From Sphingomonas sp. JC676 (lineage in GTDB: Bacteria; Pseudomonadota; Alphaproteobacteria; Sphingomonadales; Sphingomonadaceae), in NCBI RefSeq assembly GCF_014489075.1, contig NZ_JACTGR010000003.1, positions 510,501-574,500 of the forward strand: 64,000 nucleotides of DNA. Direction: 5' to 3'. The stretch's first letter is position 1, and the number at the start of each line of letters is the position of its first letter. Positions 1 through 7,888 of the stretch are shown in pieces. The notes below the pieces were generated by a model. The model saw nothing but the letters and a program-made list of their open reading frames with translations, ran no database searches and was not told the DNA's origin. The position numbers and the translations under genes are program-made.

Positions 1-1579
1 AGGTCTTGCGGTCATAGTCGAGCTGGCCCTTCACATCGGAAATGCCGGCGAAGCTGATCGCGCAGCGATACGTTTCGGGATTGCGCACCGCCGCCCACAT
101 CGCCGCATAGCCGCCGAACGACGCGCCCATGATGCAGACGCGCTTCGGGTCGGCAGTGCCCTGCCCGGCCAGCCATTTCACGCCATCGTCCACATCGTCC
201 TGCATGCCGCGGCCCCATTCGCCGTCGCCCGCCGCGACGAACTGGTCGCCGAACCCGGTCGAACCGCGAAAATTGGGCTGGAGCACGGCATAGCCCTTGC
301 CCGCCAGATATTGGACCCAGGGATCATATTCCCAATCGTCGCGCGCGAAGGGGCCGCCATGCGGCATCACAATCAACGGCAGGCCGGCGGCGGCGCGCCC
401 GGGCGGAAGCGTGAGATAGCCGCGGATCTCAAGCCCATCGCGCGCGCGGTAGCGCACCGCGCGCATCTCTCCCGCCGGCGTTCCGCGGAGCGCCGGATTG
501 ATCTCGGCGAGCAGTTCGGCGCGGCCGTCGGCGACGAGATAATAGGCGCCGGGATCGCTCGCCGATTCGCTCAGCACCAGCAGGCGCGCGCAGTCGGCGC
601 TGGCGGAGATGACGTGGTTCGACCGGCCGGGCAGCGCCACATCGATCGCCGCCTGCTGTTTCGCCAGCGCCGGATCGAGCCAATGCGTCTCGCGCCGGTC
701 GAGCGTATAGTCGACGCCGGTCACGCGCCCATCGGTTCCGGTCTCGAAACCGTCCAGATCCACTTCGGGATTCTCGTAGAGGAGCGCCCCCAGCCGACCC
801 TTGCGGAAATCATAGGTGAACAGCCCGGTGCGGCCGCTCCGCGTATCGGCAAGCGCATAGCCTTGATCGCTGTCCCGCACCGCGGTCAGCTGGTCGATGC
901 CCGATCGCGGATCGGCGCCGCGGCCGGAGCGGCTGAACCGCTCGCCCTCGCCCCTGCGATAGAGCATCCAGGACTTGCCGCCCCTGGCGCCCATGCCCGC
1001 ACGTACCACGCCGGCCGAATCGACCAGCCAGTCCCACACGCCCGGCTGCGGCGCGACCGCGAGCGTCGTCGCACCCGTGCGCAGATCGACACGGTAGATC
1101 GCCGGCGCCTCGTCCTCCTGGTCCTGGTGCTTGAGCAACAAGAAGGCGCCCGCGCGATCGATATGGACGAGTTCGTCGCCGGCGCCGCCCGCTCGATCCG
1201 GGCCGATCTGGGTCGCTGCGCCGCTGGTCAGGTCGATCGCTACCAGCCGCGTGACGTCAGTTCCGCCACGGCCAAGGCTGGCGAGCAGCCGGTTCGAATC
1301 GAGCCAGTAGAACCATTCGAGCCGCTCACCCTGCGGCAACGCGATCGGCTGCACGGCACGGGCGGGATCGGCAAGGTTGAACAAGGCGAGCCGCGAGCGG
1401 CCATCAAGCCGCGCCCGCGCGGCGACGCGAAGCCCGTCGGGGGAAAGCACCGGGTCGGCGATCGCGGGGCTGGCCGCATAGTCGGCTGCGCTCGGCACTG
1501 GATCGGCGCCCGCCCAGGCCGGCGCCGCAAGAACCATGGAAAACAGGGCTGCACCGCGCAGCAATCGCGAAAAGGTCAA
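1..1579 (-). CDS. S9 family prolyl oligopeptidase-like serine peptidase (partial, C-terminus beyond window)
   Basis: Secreted alpha/beta-hydrolase peptidase expected to cleave peptides in the periplasm. The frame is open from a TTG at 1579 to the left edge, so about 526 residues are present. It begins with a signal-peptide-like stretch, then a beta-propeller-like region, then the hydrolase fold with VMPHGGPFARD and the nucleophile motif GASFGG (Ser codon at 119-121). The catalytic Asp and His lie beyond the window. The TTG is preferred because a GGGGGG tract sits 6 nt upstream, matching the arrangement before the next gene; an in-frame ATG at 1537 is the alternative. It is a close paralogue of the downstream-numbered neighbour and lies head to tail with it, so a tandem duplication is likely. 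Family assignment is secure; substrate is unknown. Confidence 0.9.
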   Translation of the reverse strand, partial: MTFSRLLRGAALFSMVLAAPAWAGADPVPSAADYAASPAIADPVLSPDGLRVAARARLDGRSRLALFNLADPARAVQPIALPQGERLEWFYWLDSNRLLASLGRGGTDVTRLVAIDLTSGAATQIGPDRAGGAGDELVHIDRAGAFLLLKHQDQEDEAPAIYRVDLRTGATTLAVAPQPGVWDWLVDSAGVVRAGMGARGGKSWMLYRRGEGERFSRSGRGADPRSGIDQLTAVRDSDQGYALADTRSGRTGLFTYDFRKGRLGALLYENPEVDLDGFETGTDGRVTGVDYTLDRRETHWLDPALAKQQAAIDVALPGRSNHVISASADCARLLVLSESASDPGAYYLVADGRAELLAEINPALRGTPAGEMRAVRYRARDGLEIRGYLTLPPGRAAAGLPLIVMPHGGPFARDDWEYDPWVQYLAGKGYAVLQPNFRGSTGFGDQFVAAGDGEWGRGMQDDVDDGVKWLAGQGTADPKRVCIMGASFGGYAAMWAAVRNPETYRCAISFAGISDVKGQLDYDRKT

Positions 1580-1626
1580 CTTGGACCCCCCAAGCTCGAT
1601 TCGCCGCGATCATGCCCGCAGTCGCG

Positions 1627-1658
1627 AAGTTGCGCAAATCCGTATTTTTGCGCAACTT
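1627..1658. promoter_or_regulatory. 12-bp inverted repeat between tandem peptidase genes
   Basis: Perfect arms AAGTTGCGCAAA and TTTGCGCAACTT are separated by 8 nt. The repeat lies in the 117-bp gap between the stop of the 3610-1697 gene and the TTG start of the 1579-1 gene. There is no T-run on either side, so it looks more like an operator or RNA hairpin than an intrinsic terminator. Function is inferred only. Confidence 0.45.
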
Positions 1659-1696
1659 GATGATTTCACTACCGAAATGACGCTTATATCGTTGCG

Positions 1697-3610
1697 TCAG
1701 CTCGGATTATGGGCGTCGAGAAACTTGCCGACGCGGGTCAGGAAATCAGTGGCATGGACGGGATCGCTGAAGCCATGGCCCTCGTTCGGATAGGTAACAT
1801 ATTCGTGCGGCCGCTTGAGCTTCATCAGCGCCTCGTGCAGCCGCCGAGACTGATAGAGCGGCACATTATCGTCGTCCTCGCCGTGCGCGATCAGGATCGG
1901 CACGGTCATCTGCGCCGCCTGCTTGATCGGCGAGATGGTGTCGAGCTCGAAGCTCTTGTCGCCGCGGACGCGATCGCGCCAGTTGCGAAAATAGCGGGTC
2001 GCGGAAAAGGATTTGCGATCGTAGCGAAGCTGCGAGGCGACGTCTGAGATGCCCGCAAAGCTGATCGCGCACCGATAGATTTCCGGATTGCGCTCCGCCG
2101 CCAGCATCGCGGCGTACCCGCCATAGGAGGCGCCCATGATGCAGACGCGCTTGGCATCGACCGTACCGCGCTCGGCGAGCCATTTGACGCCGTCGTCGAC
2201 ATCGTCCTGCATCCCGCGACCGAACTGGCCATTGCCTTTTTCGACAAAGGCGCGGCCAAAGCCGGTCGATCCGCGATAATTGGGCTGGAGCACTGCATAG
2301 CCCTTGCTCGCCAGATACTGGACCCAGGGGTCATAGCCCCAGCTGTCCCGCGCGAAGGGGCCGCCATGCGGCATCACGATCAGCGGCAATTTGGCGGGAT
2401 CGCGGCCCGGCGGCAGCGTGAGATAGGCACGCAGCTCGAGCCCGTCGCGCGCCTTGTACCGGACCGGCTCCATCGGCGCGAGCCGCTTGCCGCCCAATCC
2501 CGGAAAGGGCTCGGCGAAGAGATCCATGTGATTGGTCGTGCGGTCGTAGAGATAATAGACGCCGGGATCCTCCGCCGATCCGCTCCACACCAGCAGACGC
2601 ATCTTGTCGCGGCTCGACGAGACGATGCGGTTGAGGTGCCCCGGCACCGCGCGATCGAGCTTGGCCTGGAGCTTCTTCATCTCGGGATCGAGCCAGGTCA
2701 CCTCGGGCTTGTCGTCGTCGTAGAAGATGCCGCGCACCGTGCCGTCGGACGCGACATCGTAATCGGTGATGTCGACGACCGGATTCTCGTAGATCTTCTC
2801 GCCGAGCTGATCGTTCTTGAAATCGTAGCGATAGAGCCCGAAGCGGCCGCTGTCGCCCGCCGCCACGGCCAGCCCCTTGTCGCTGCCGACCACCGGCTCG
2901 AACGTGTCGATATGCGCGTCGTTGTCGTCGAAATCACGCCGCTTGGTGCGCGCGAAGGTCCCTTTCGCGCCGTCGCGATAATAGACCCACCACTTATCGT
3001 CGCGGATCGCGATTCCGGCGCGCACGACCCCCGACGGATCGGCGTACCAATTCCAGACATCCTCCCGTGCATCGACGACGCGCGAGGATTTGCCGGTGGC
3101 AAGATCGACGCGATAGACGACCGGATATTCGTAGATGCTGGGCTGAGTGGAGAGCAGCACAAAATTGCCGCCCTCATCGATATGGACAATGTCGTCGCCG
3201 TCCACGCCTTGCTCACGCGGACCGACGAAGCGCTGCTTGCCGGTATCGAGATCGAGCATCACGATGCGCGTCATCCGCTGCTCTTCCTCGAGCTCGCGCG
3301 TGATGGTGCTAAGGCTCACCAGGAGTCGCCGGCTGCCCGCCCAGCGAATCCATTCGATCCGATGCTTGTCGGGAACGGGTATGGGCTTGATCCCGGACGG
3401 CTGGACGATCAGCACCACCGACTTGCCCTTGATCAGGCCCTCCGCCGCTACTAGGCTGCCGTCGGGCGACAGCTTGGGGTTTTTGATCATCGGCACCGCA
3501 CCGAAATCCGCTGCCGTGGGAACGGTGGGATCGGGATCGGCGGCGGGCGCGGGCCCGGACAAGGACAGCGCGCTCGCCAGTGCGAGCACGCTCAATAGCT
3601 TAACTTTCAT
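1697..3610 (-). CDS. S9 family prolyl oligopeptidase-like serine peptidase
   Basis: Full-length 637-residue secreted serine peptidase of the S9 (acylaminoacyl/prolyl oligopeptidase) type. Residues 1-24 form a signal peptide ending at PAPAA. A propeller-like region follows to about residue 380, then the alpha/beta-hydrolase domain. The catalytic triad can be read directly: Ser495 in GASYGG, Asp580 in HGEDDDNVP and His612 in NEGHGF. The ATG at 3610 is chosen because the signal peptide starts there and GGGGGG lies 7 nt upstream; the frame stays open further upstream without coding character. The gene lies directly before the partial paralogue at 1-1579, in the same orientation. Substrate is unknown; a role in peptide scavenging is inferred. 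Confidence 0.93.
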   Translation of the reverse strand: MKVKLLSVLALASALSLSGPAPAADPDPTVPTAADFGAVPMIKNPKLSPDGSLVAAEGLIKGKSVVLIVQPSGIKPIPVPDKHRIEWIRWAGSRRLLVSLSTITRELEEEQRMTRIVMLDLDTGKQRFVGPREQGVDGDDIVHIDEGGNFVLLSTQPSIYEYPVVYRVDLATGKSSRVVDAREDVWNWYADPSGVVRAGIAIRDDKWWVYYRDGAKGTFARTKRRDFDDNDAHIDTFEPVVGSDKGLAVAAGDSGRFGLYRYDFKNDQLGEKIYENPVVDITDYDVASDGTVRGIFYDDDKPEVTWLDPEMKKLQAKLDRAVPGHLNRIVSSSRDKMRLLVWSGSAEDPGVYYLYDRTTNHMDLFAEPFPGLGGKRLAPMEPVRYKARDGLELRAYLTLPPGRDPAKLPLIVMPHGGPFARDSWGYDPWVQYLASKGYAVLQPNYRGSTGFGRAFVEKGNGQFGRGMQDDVDDGVKWLAERGTVDAKRVCIMGASYGGYAAMLAAERNPEIYRCAISFAGISDVASQLRYDRKSFSATRYFRNWRDRVRGDKSFELDTISPIKQAAQMTVPILIAHGEDDDNVPLYQSRRLHEALMKLKRPHEYVTYPNEGHGFSDPVHATDFLTRVGKFLDAHNPS

Positions 3611-3696
3611 GGGCTTGCCCCCCAAGCCTGTGGAATATGCTGCCAGATTGGCGCGGTTGCCGAGAGATTGGCAAGCGGGAAATGCTACCCCGAATG

Positions 3697-4074
3697 CTAG
3701 CGCACGATCAGATAGTTCATCCGCGCCGCGGCGATCGGGCGGTCGGGCTCGTCCTGCCAGGCGATCGCCTCGACATTGGCGACACGATTGCCCAGGCGCG
3801 TGACGCTGCCCTGCGCGCGGGTGAGCTTGTCGCGGCCGCCGCGCATATAGTCGACGGTCACGTTGATCGGCTTGATCCGACCGCCACCATCGGCCTCGAG
3901 CGCGTGCTTGAGCGCCATCACCGCCGCCATTTCGAGCAGCCCGCCGATGGCGCCGCCGTGGAGGAAGCCGGGACGCCCGATCACGTCGGTGTGGAACGGC
4001 AGCAGCAGCACCGGCGCGCCTTCGCCCGGCTCGATGCTGAGGCCGAGGAATTCGGCATAAGGCGGGAGTGTCAC
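3697..4074 (-). CDS. PaaI-family hotdog thioesterase
   Basis: Small cytosolic acyl-CoA thioesterase-like protein of about 125 residues, the usual length for a single hotdog domain. The signature HGGAIGGLLE, with the HGG loop that binds and cleaves the thioester in the PaaI family, lies near residue 40. The C-terminal strand ends NYLIV. The GTG at 4074 overlaps the stop of the upstream thioesterase gene as GTGA, which suggests translational coupling; a TTG at 4077 is the alternative. Its partner at 4071-4523 is also a hotdog protein, so the two may form a heteromer or act on different acyl-CoAs. The substrate cannot be read from the sequence. Confidence 0.88.
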   Translation of the reverse strand: MTLPPYAEFLGLSIEPGEGAPVLLLPFHTDVIGRPGFLHGGAIGGLLEMAAVMALKHALEADGGGRIKPINVTVDYMRGGRDKLTRAQGSVTRLGNRVANVEAIAWQDEPDRPIAAARMNYLIVR

Positions 4075-4523
4075 CAATAGCGGTCCGCCGCCATGAAGGT
4101 ACCGGCGACATGCGCCAGCGGATCGTCCGGATCGCCGTCATGCGCCTGGCCCCGCACGAACGCGATCGAGCGGGTGATGCGATAGCATTCGCCGTGCCCG
4201 ATCACCGCTTCGCCCGGGCGGCCGGGCCGCAGATAATCGATGCGCAGATCGAGCGTGGCATGCGGCGCGAAAGTGCCGAGCCTGCGCCACACCGCGACGC
4301 TGGTCGCCATATCCATCAGCGCCAGGATCGGTCCCGAAGCGAGCACGCCCGAAGCGGGATCGCCGATCAGGGCATCGGCATAGGGCAGCACCAGCTCGGC
4401 CCAGTCGTCGCCATGTGCACGGTGCGAAATCCCCAGCTGGCTCCCATGGCCGGCAAAGCGGGCATTGAAGAACAAGCGCGGATCGAAGCCCCTGGCAGGG
4501 GCAGTATTGTCGTCGCCGGACAT
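4071..4523 (-). CDS. PaaI-family hotdog thioesterase
   Basis: Hotdog-fold protein of 150 residues and first gene of a two-thioesterase operon. The central helix region reads SGPILALMDMATSVAVWRR, in the position where the family carries its HGG-type loop and hotdog helix, but the canonical HGG is replaced by SGP. This may mean a different catalytic arrangement or a mainly binding role. The C-terminal half (ATLDLRIDYLRPG) matches the strand that follows the helix in PaaI-type proteins. The ATG at 4523 starts the protein, and its stop overlaps the start of the next gene. The gene points away from the cassette at 4644, sharing a 120-bp divergent region. Family is likely; activity is uncertain. 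Confidence 0.82.
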   Translation of the reverse strand: MSGDDNTAPARGFDPRLFFNARFAGHGSQLGISHRAHGDDWAELVLPYADALIGDPASGVLASGPILALMDMATSVAVWRRLGTFAPHATLDLRIDYLRPGRPGEAVIGHGECYRITRSIAFVRGQAHDGDPDDPLAHVAGTFMAADRYW

Positions 4524-4643
4524 GCCCTGCCCCTAACCGCGCATGCCCCATCGCGCAAACCCGGCACATTACGCCGATGTAACGTGAGCCGGGGAAGCGG
4601 CGCGCCTAGTTTCGCGGACGGGCAAGTTTGAAAGGGGGACACC

Positions 4644-4799
4644 ATGGCTCTGATCCAGATCGATTTGAGCGAAATCGCCGAGCTCGGCACCCAGGTGGCG
4701 ATCAACGGCGCGCTGCGCGCCGGCGAAGTCCAGGGCGTCGACGATCTGTTCGAATTCCTCGTCGGCATCGCAATCCTGATCTACGAGATCGCGCCCTGA
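4644..4799 (+). CDS. 51-residue acidic peptide, candidate precursor or signal peptide
   Basis: A short ORF with a strong ribosome site (AAAGGGGG, 8 nt before ATG) opens a four-gene same-strand cassette. The product starts MALIQIDLSEIAELG, is acidic, has no cysteine, no classical signal peptide and no lysine, and ends in a hydrophobic block (LFEFLVGIAILIYEIAP). The next gene starts 20 bp after its stop. The position directly before two cupin/HEAT-like proteins resembles loci in which a short precursor is made for modification by downstream enzymes, but it could equally be a structural partner of the HEAT proteins. I do not recognise the family. Expression is well supported by the ribosome site and spacing; the function is open. 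Confidence 0.75.
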   Translation: MALIQIDLSEIAELGTQVAINGALRAGEVQGVDDLFEFLVGIAILIYEIAP

Positions 4800-4819
4800 G
4801 CGCGACGCAGGTGACGGAG

Positions 4820-5767
4820 ATGACCGAAGCTTTGCGCGCACGGATCGCTGCGTCCCGCGAAGCGTCCCGGGCAATTGCGCGGCGTTGGCTGGAGGGGGCG
4901 GAATATCGCACGCTCGAGAACATGTTTGCCGATTGCCCGCTGGAAAGCGCGGAGCCGGCAGCAGACCGGGCGGAGCGGCTGCTCTCGGACAGCGGCTGGG
5001 CGACGGCGCTGATCGATCCGCTGGTCGCGGCGCTGGACCACGATCCCTTCTTCGAGCCGCCGTTCAAGATCAGCCGGGATGCGCGCCGGTTCGGCGCGGT
5101 GCTGTTCGATTGCCCGGCGATCTCGATCACGATGAGCATCGCCAGCGCGACCGCCATGGCGACGCTGCCGGCGCCGGCATCGATGGTGTTCACCGGACGC
5201 ATGGCGGTGACGCGGTATCTCAAGGCGGGCGGCGCGACACTGCGGCGCTGGCGCGCCGAACCGATCACCGCGCGGTTCGGTGCCGCGACCGCTGTGCCCG
5301 CCAGGGCGCTGCCGCCGGTGACGTTGGTGGATGGCGACATGATGCGGCTCGACGGCCGGATCGAAGCGCAGCTCGTGGCTGAGGCGCGCTCGGATGTCGT
5401 GACGCTTGCCGCCACGGTGCGCCCCGGCGCGGCTCCGCTGATGCGCGAATATGCGATCCCCGATGGCGTGCTGATCCGCACCGCCAGCAATGATGACCGG
5501 GCATCGCGAACCGAGATGCTGCTCGCTTTCCTCCGCCTCTCGGGTCGCGCCGATGCGGGCGAGCAGTTTGGCGCCGTGACGCGCGATCCCGCGTTTCACG
5601 TGCGATGGGCGGCGATGCGCGAATGGCTGGCGCTCGACGCGCGCGCCGCCCTACCTCGCCTGGCCGAGATGGCGACGGGCGATGCCAATATGGAAGTTCG
5701 CGCGGCGGCAACGCTGACTCTGGTCGCGGTCGAGCGACGGCTGGAGCAGGCGCGATGCCTCGCCTGA
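4820..5767 (+). CDS. Uncharacterised cupin-like (degenerate) and HEAT-like protein
   Basis: Protein of 315 residues that I do not recognise by name. The N-terminal third is helical and charged. The middle (about 80-235) looks like a beta-rich domain. The end (about 245-310) is helical with HEAT-like phrasing, for example HVRWAAMREWLALDARAALP. The layout parallels the next gene product (beta domain then HEAT-like tail), but no H-x-H ligand pair is present, so it may be a non-catalytic paralogue. The ATG at 4820 is chosen because AGGTGA lies 5 nt upstream; a longer frame from 4628 overlaps the peptide gene and lacks a ribosome site. It overlaps the next gene by 13 bp, which indicates coupling. 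A role in recognising or presenting the 51-residue peptide is inferred. Confidence 0.75.
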   Translation: MTEALRARIAASREASRAIARRWLEGAEYRTLENMFADCPLESAEPAADRAERLLSDSGWATALIDPLVAALDHDPFFEPPFKISRDARRFGAVLFDCPAISITMSIASATAMATLPAPASMVFTGRMAVTRYLKAGGATLRRWRAEPITARFGAATAVPARALPPVTLVDGDMMRLDGRIEAQLVAEARSDVVTLAATVRPGAAPLMREYAIPDGVLIRTASNDDRASRTEMLLAFLRLSGRADAGEQFGAVTRDPAFHVRWAAMREWLALDARAALPRLAEMATGDANMEVRAAATLTLVAVERRLEQARCLA

Positions 5768-6657
5768 TCGATCCCGGCGACGGCGCTCCGATCGGGCTCG
5801 ACGACCTTGTCGTCGCGCTCGACCGGGCGGATTTCGACACACGCGACGAGGATTCGTTCGCGGCACTGGGTCCGTTGCTGGCGCGGCTCGGGCGCAACCG
5901 GAGCTTCCTCGCCGACCTGGCGATCGACGAACTCAAGACCCGATGCGAGGGGCAGCACAAAGGCGCTGCTTATGGTGCCCAGGTGTTCCTACTGCGGCCG
6001 CCCAATGGCCGCTATGTCCTGCGCGCCAATTTCTGGCCAGCGCGCAGCGATCCGGTGACGCGCGCGAGCGGGCCTGCGGCGTTTTTCTACGATATGCCGC
6101 ACGACCATAATTTCCCGTTCCTCACTTACGGCTATCTGGGTCCGGGCTATTGGAGCGATTATTTCGAATATGACGCGCAAGCGCTGGACGGCATTCCCGG
6201 CGAGGATGCACGACTGCGCTTCGTCGAGCGGGCGCGGCTCGAACCGGGCAGGCTGATGCTCTATCGGATGCGGCGCGACGTGCATGTGCAATTGCCGCCG
6301 GACAGTTTCTCGGTCTCGCTCAACATCCTGGGCGCCGATCCCGCGCAACCCTGGATCGAACAATATCGTTTCGACATCGCACGCGGCGTGATCGTCGAAG
6401 GACTGACCGCCACCGGCGCGGAGGCGCTGATCGCGATCGCCACGCACCTCGGCAACGGGCTCGATTTGGCCATGGAACTGGCGCGCAGCCATCCGTGCGG
6501 CCGGATGCGGGTTACCGCGCTGACCGCGCTCGCATCGGCCCTGCCCGACGAGGCGGAGGCGATCCTCGGCTACGCGGCGGGCGATCCTTCCCGCTATGTA
6601 GCGGAACATGCCCGGGCGCGCCTGGCCGCGCTGGAGGCCGCCGGACTTGCTCCATAA
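5755..6657 (+). CDS. Cupin-like putative metal-dependent oxygenase with HEAT-like C-terminus
   Basis: Protein of 300 residues. The central domain carries MPHDHNFPF (His116 and His118 as an H-x-H pair), an acidic site at YFEYD (Glu138), and a second strand motif LMLYRMRRDVHVQLPP with His177. This fits the two metal-binding cupin motifs of small-molecule or peptide dioxygenases. The C-terminal 75 residues look like HEAT repeats (CGRMRVTALTALASALP and a second similar unit). The start overlaps the previous gene by 13 bp. Cytosolic, as there is no signal peptide. I infer an iron-dependent oxygenase or related enzyme with a helical binding arm, possibly acting on the 51-residue peptide. The metal, co-substrate and target cannot be read from the sequence. 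Confidence 0.78.
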   Translation: MPRLIDPGDGAPIGLDDLVVALDRADFDTRDEDSFAALGPLLARLGRNRSFLADLAIDELKTRCEGQHKGAAYGAQVFLLRPPNGRYVLRANFWPARSDPVTRASGPAAFFYDMPHDHNFPFLTYGYLGPGYWSDYFEYDAQALDGIPGEDARLRFVERARLEPGRLMLYRMRRDVHVQLPPDSFSVSLNILGADPAQPWIEQYRFDIARGVIVEGLTATGAEALIAIATHLGNGLDLAMELARSHPCGRMRVTALTALASALPDEAEAILGYAAGDPSRYVAEHARARLAALEAAGLAP

Positions 6658-6682
6658 CGGAGTCGGTTTGCATCGGAACCGG

Positions 6683-7321
6683 ATGTTTCCCGCTAGCCTG
6701 GCCTTCGTGACCGCCATCATCGCTTGCACGCTCGAGATACCGCACCTCGCAGAGGCAGCGGATGCGCGCGGGCTGCGCCTAGTACCCTTCACGAGGAATG
6801 TGGAAGCGCAGGCCGCGCTGCTTGCCGGCGACGGCGACTGTGCCGCCCAGATCTCGCGGCTCAGGGCGCGCGGCTGGCACGGACCCTTGATGCTGGTGCT
6901 CGGCGAAGGTGAATCCGTCGCTCTGGCCCTCGATGCCGGCGCCGACGATGCCGTCACCGCCCCCGCCAATGCAGGCGAGATCGCCGCCCGCCTTGCCGCG
7001 CGCGTGCGGCGGGCGCCGGCGCCCCTGATCATCGGGCCGCTGCGCATCGATCCGGTCGAGCGCAGCGTGACGCGGGAGGGGAAGGCCATCCGCCTGGTCG
7101 CGCGTGAATATGGCCTGTTGCTTCATCTCGCGCGCCATGCCGGGCGCTGCGTCAGCCGCGCCGAACTGCTCGCCGTGGTCTGGGCGCTGCGCTTCGATCC
7201 CGGCACCAATGTGGTCGAAGTCCATATGTCGCGATTGCGCGCGAAGCTCGACCGGGGCTTCACCGCGCCGCTGCTGCTTACCGACCGGGGGAAGGGCTAC
7301 CGCCTGGTCAGTGAAACATGA
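6683..7321 (+). CDS. OmpR/PhoB-type winged-helix regulator with truncated pseudo-receiver
   Basis: Predicted transcription factor of about 212 residues. The C-terminal half is a Trans_reg_C winged helix: LRIDPVERSVTREGKAIRL, then a recognition-helix region (VVEVHMSRLRAKLD) and the wing (TDRGKGYRLV). The N-terminal half keeps the end of a receiver fold (ALDAGADDAVTAPANAGEIAARLAA) but is short, and I see no phospho-acceptor Asp or acidic pocket, so phosphorelay control is unlikely. The gene follows the cupin/HEAT pair by 25 bp on the same strand and is probably its local regulator. The start is uncertain: ATG 6683 was chosen, with GTG 6707 as alternative. Its 3' end overlaps the convergent gene at 7308 by 14 bp. 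Confidence 0.82.
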   Translation: MFPASLAFVTAIIACTLEIPHLAEAADARGLRLVPFTRNVEAQAALLAGDGDCAAQISRLRARGWHGPLMLVLGEGESVALALDAGADDAVTAPANAGEIAARLAARVRRAPAPLIIGPLRIDPVERSVTREGKAIRLVAREYGLLLHLARHAGRCVSRAELLAVVWALRFDPGTNVVEVHMSRLRAKLDRGFTAPLLLTDRGKGYRLVSET

Positions 7322-7799
7322 TGTCGGTGATGTAGAAGCGCGGCGCAGGATCGGCGCCGTCGTTCTGGAACCAGATGCCGTCGATCACTTTGTTCGCAGC
7401 ACCCAGATCGCTGAGCGGCACATCGACCTTGGTCCAGCCTCCGGGTGCCAGCTTGACCAGCTTCTGCTTATCCGGGATCGGCTTGCCGCCACTGATCGCG
7501 ATCACGCGGATCTGGCCGGTGCCTTCCCCGGTCTGAACGAGGAAGCTCAAGCCGACGAACGGCTTGGTATCGAACCCGGCATGGTGGAGATACAGGCCCT
7601 TATATCCCTGCGCCTCGACGCGGATCGGCTTGCGCGCGGTGCCGCCGAGCTCGAAGGAGAGCGCGGCCTCCGCGCCGTCCCATTTCCAGTTCTCCCAGCC
7701 ATTGGCCAGCGCGTTGCTGTAGACCGCGCCGGGACTGACGGCGGGCGTGGTCTGGAAGGAAGCCGCGAGCAGTGCCGCGGCGAACGCCAGGGTCTTCAT
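7308..7799 (-). CDS. Secreted beta-sandwich protein (carbohydrate-binding-like), unknown function
   Basis: Exported protein of 163 residues with a short signal peptide at its start (MKTLAFAAALLAASFQ). The mature part is rich in Trp, Gly and beta-strand phrasing (NGWENWKWDGAE, GLSFLVQTGEG, DGIWFQNDGADPAPRFYI), which resembles small jelly-roll carbohydrate-binding modules that end with a strand describing an interaction or fold closure. No catalytic residues are visible. It is divergent from the crotonase gene and convergent with the winged-helix regulator. I infer a periplasmic or extracellular binding module; the ligand is unknown. Confidence 0.75.
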   Translation of the reverse strand: MKTLAFAAALLAASFQTTPAVSPGAVYSNALANGWENWKWDGAEAALSFELGGTARKPIRVEAQGYKGLYLHHAGFDTKPFVGLSFLVQTGEGTGQIRVIAISGGKPIPDKQKLVKLAPGGWTKVDVPLSDLGAANKVIDGIWFQNDGADPAPRFYITDIMFH

Positions 7800-7888
7800 T
7801 TCTACCTCTCCCCTTGTTCCCGTTTTCGGGATTTGCCCTAATCATGCGCGCAAGCGCCGCTGCCGAAAAGCGGGAAATGGAGAGCGAG

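Noticed and set aside
311..1660. Long plus-strand open frame antisense to the first peptidase gene
   Set aside because: Arg/Pro/Gly-rich translation without domain; the opposite strand encodes a clear S9 peptidase. Long antisense frames are expected at this GC content.
4071..4523. Calling the two hotdog genes part of the peptide/cupin cassette
   Set aside because: They are on the opposite strand, are explained as a thioesterase operon, and share only a divergent upstream region with the cassette.
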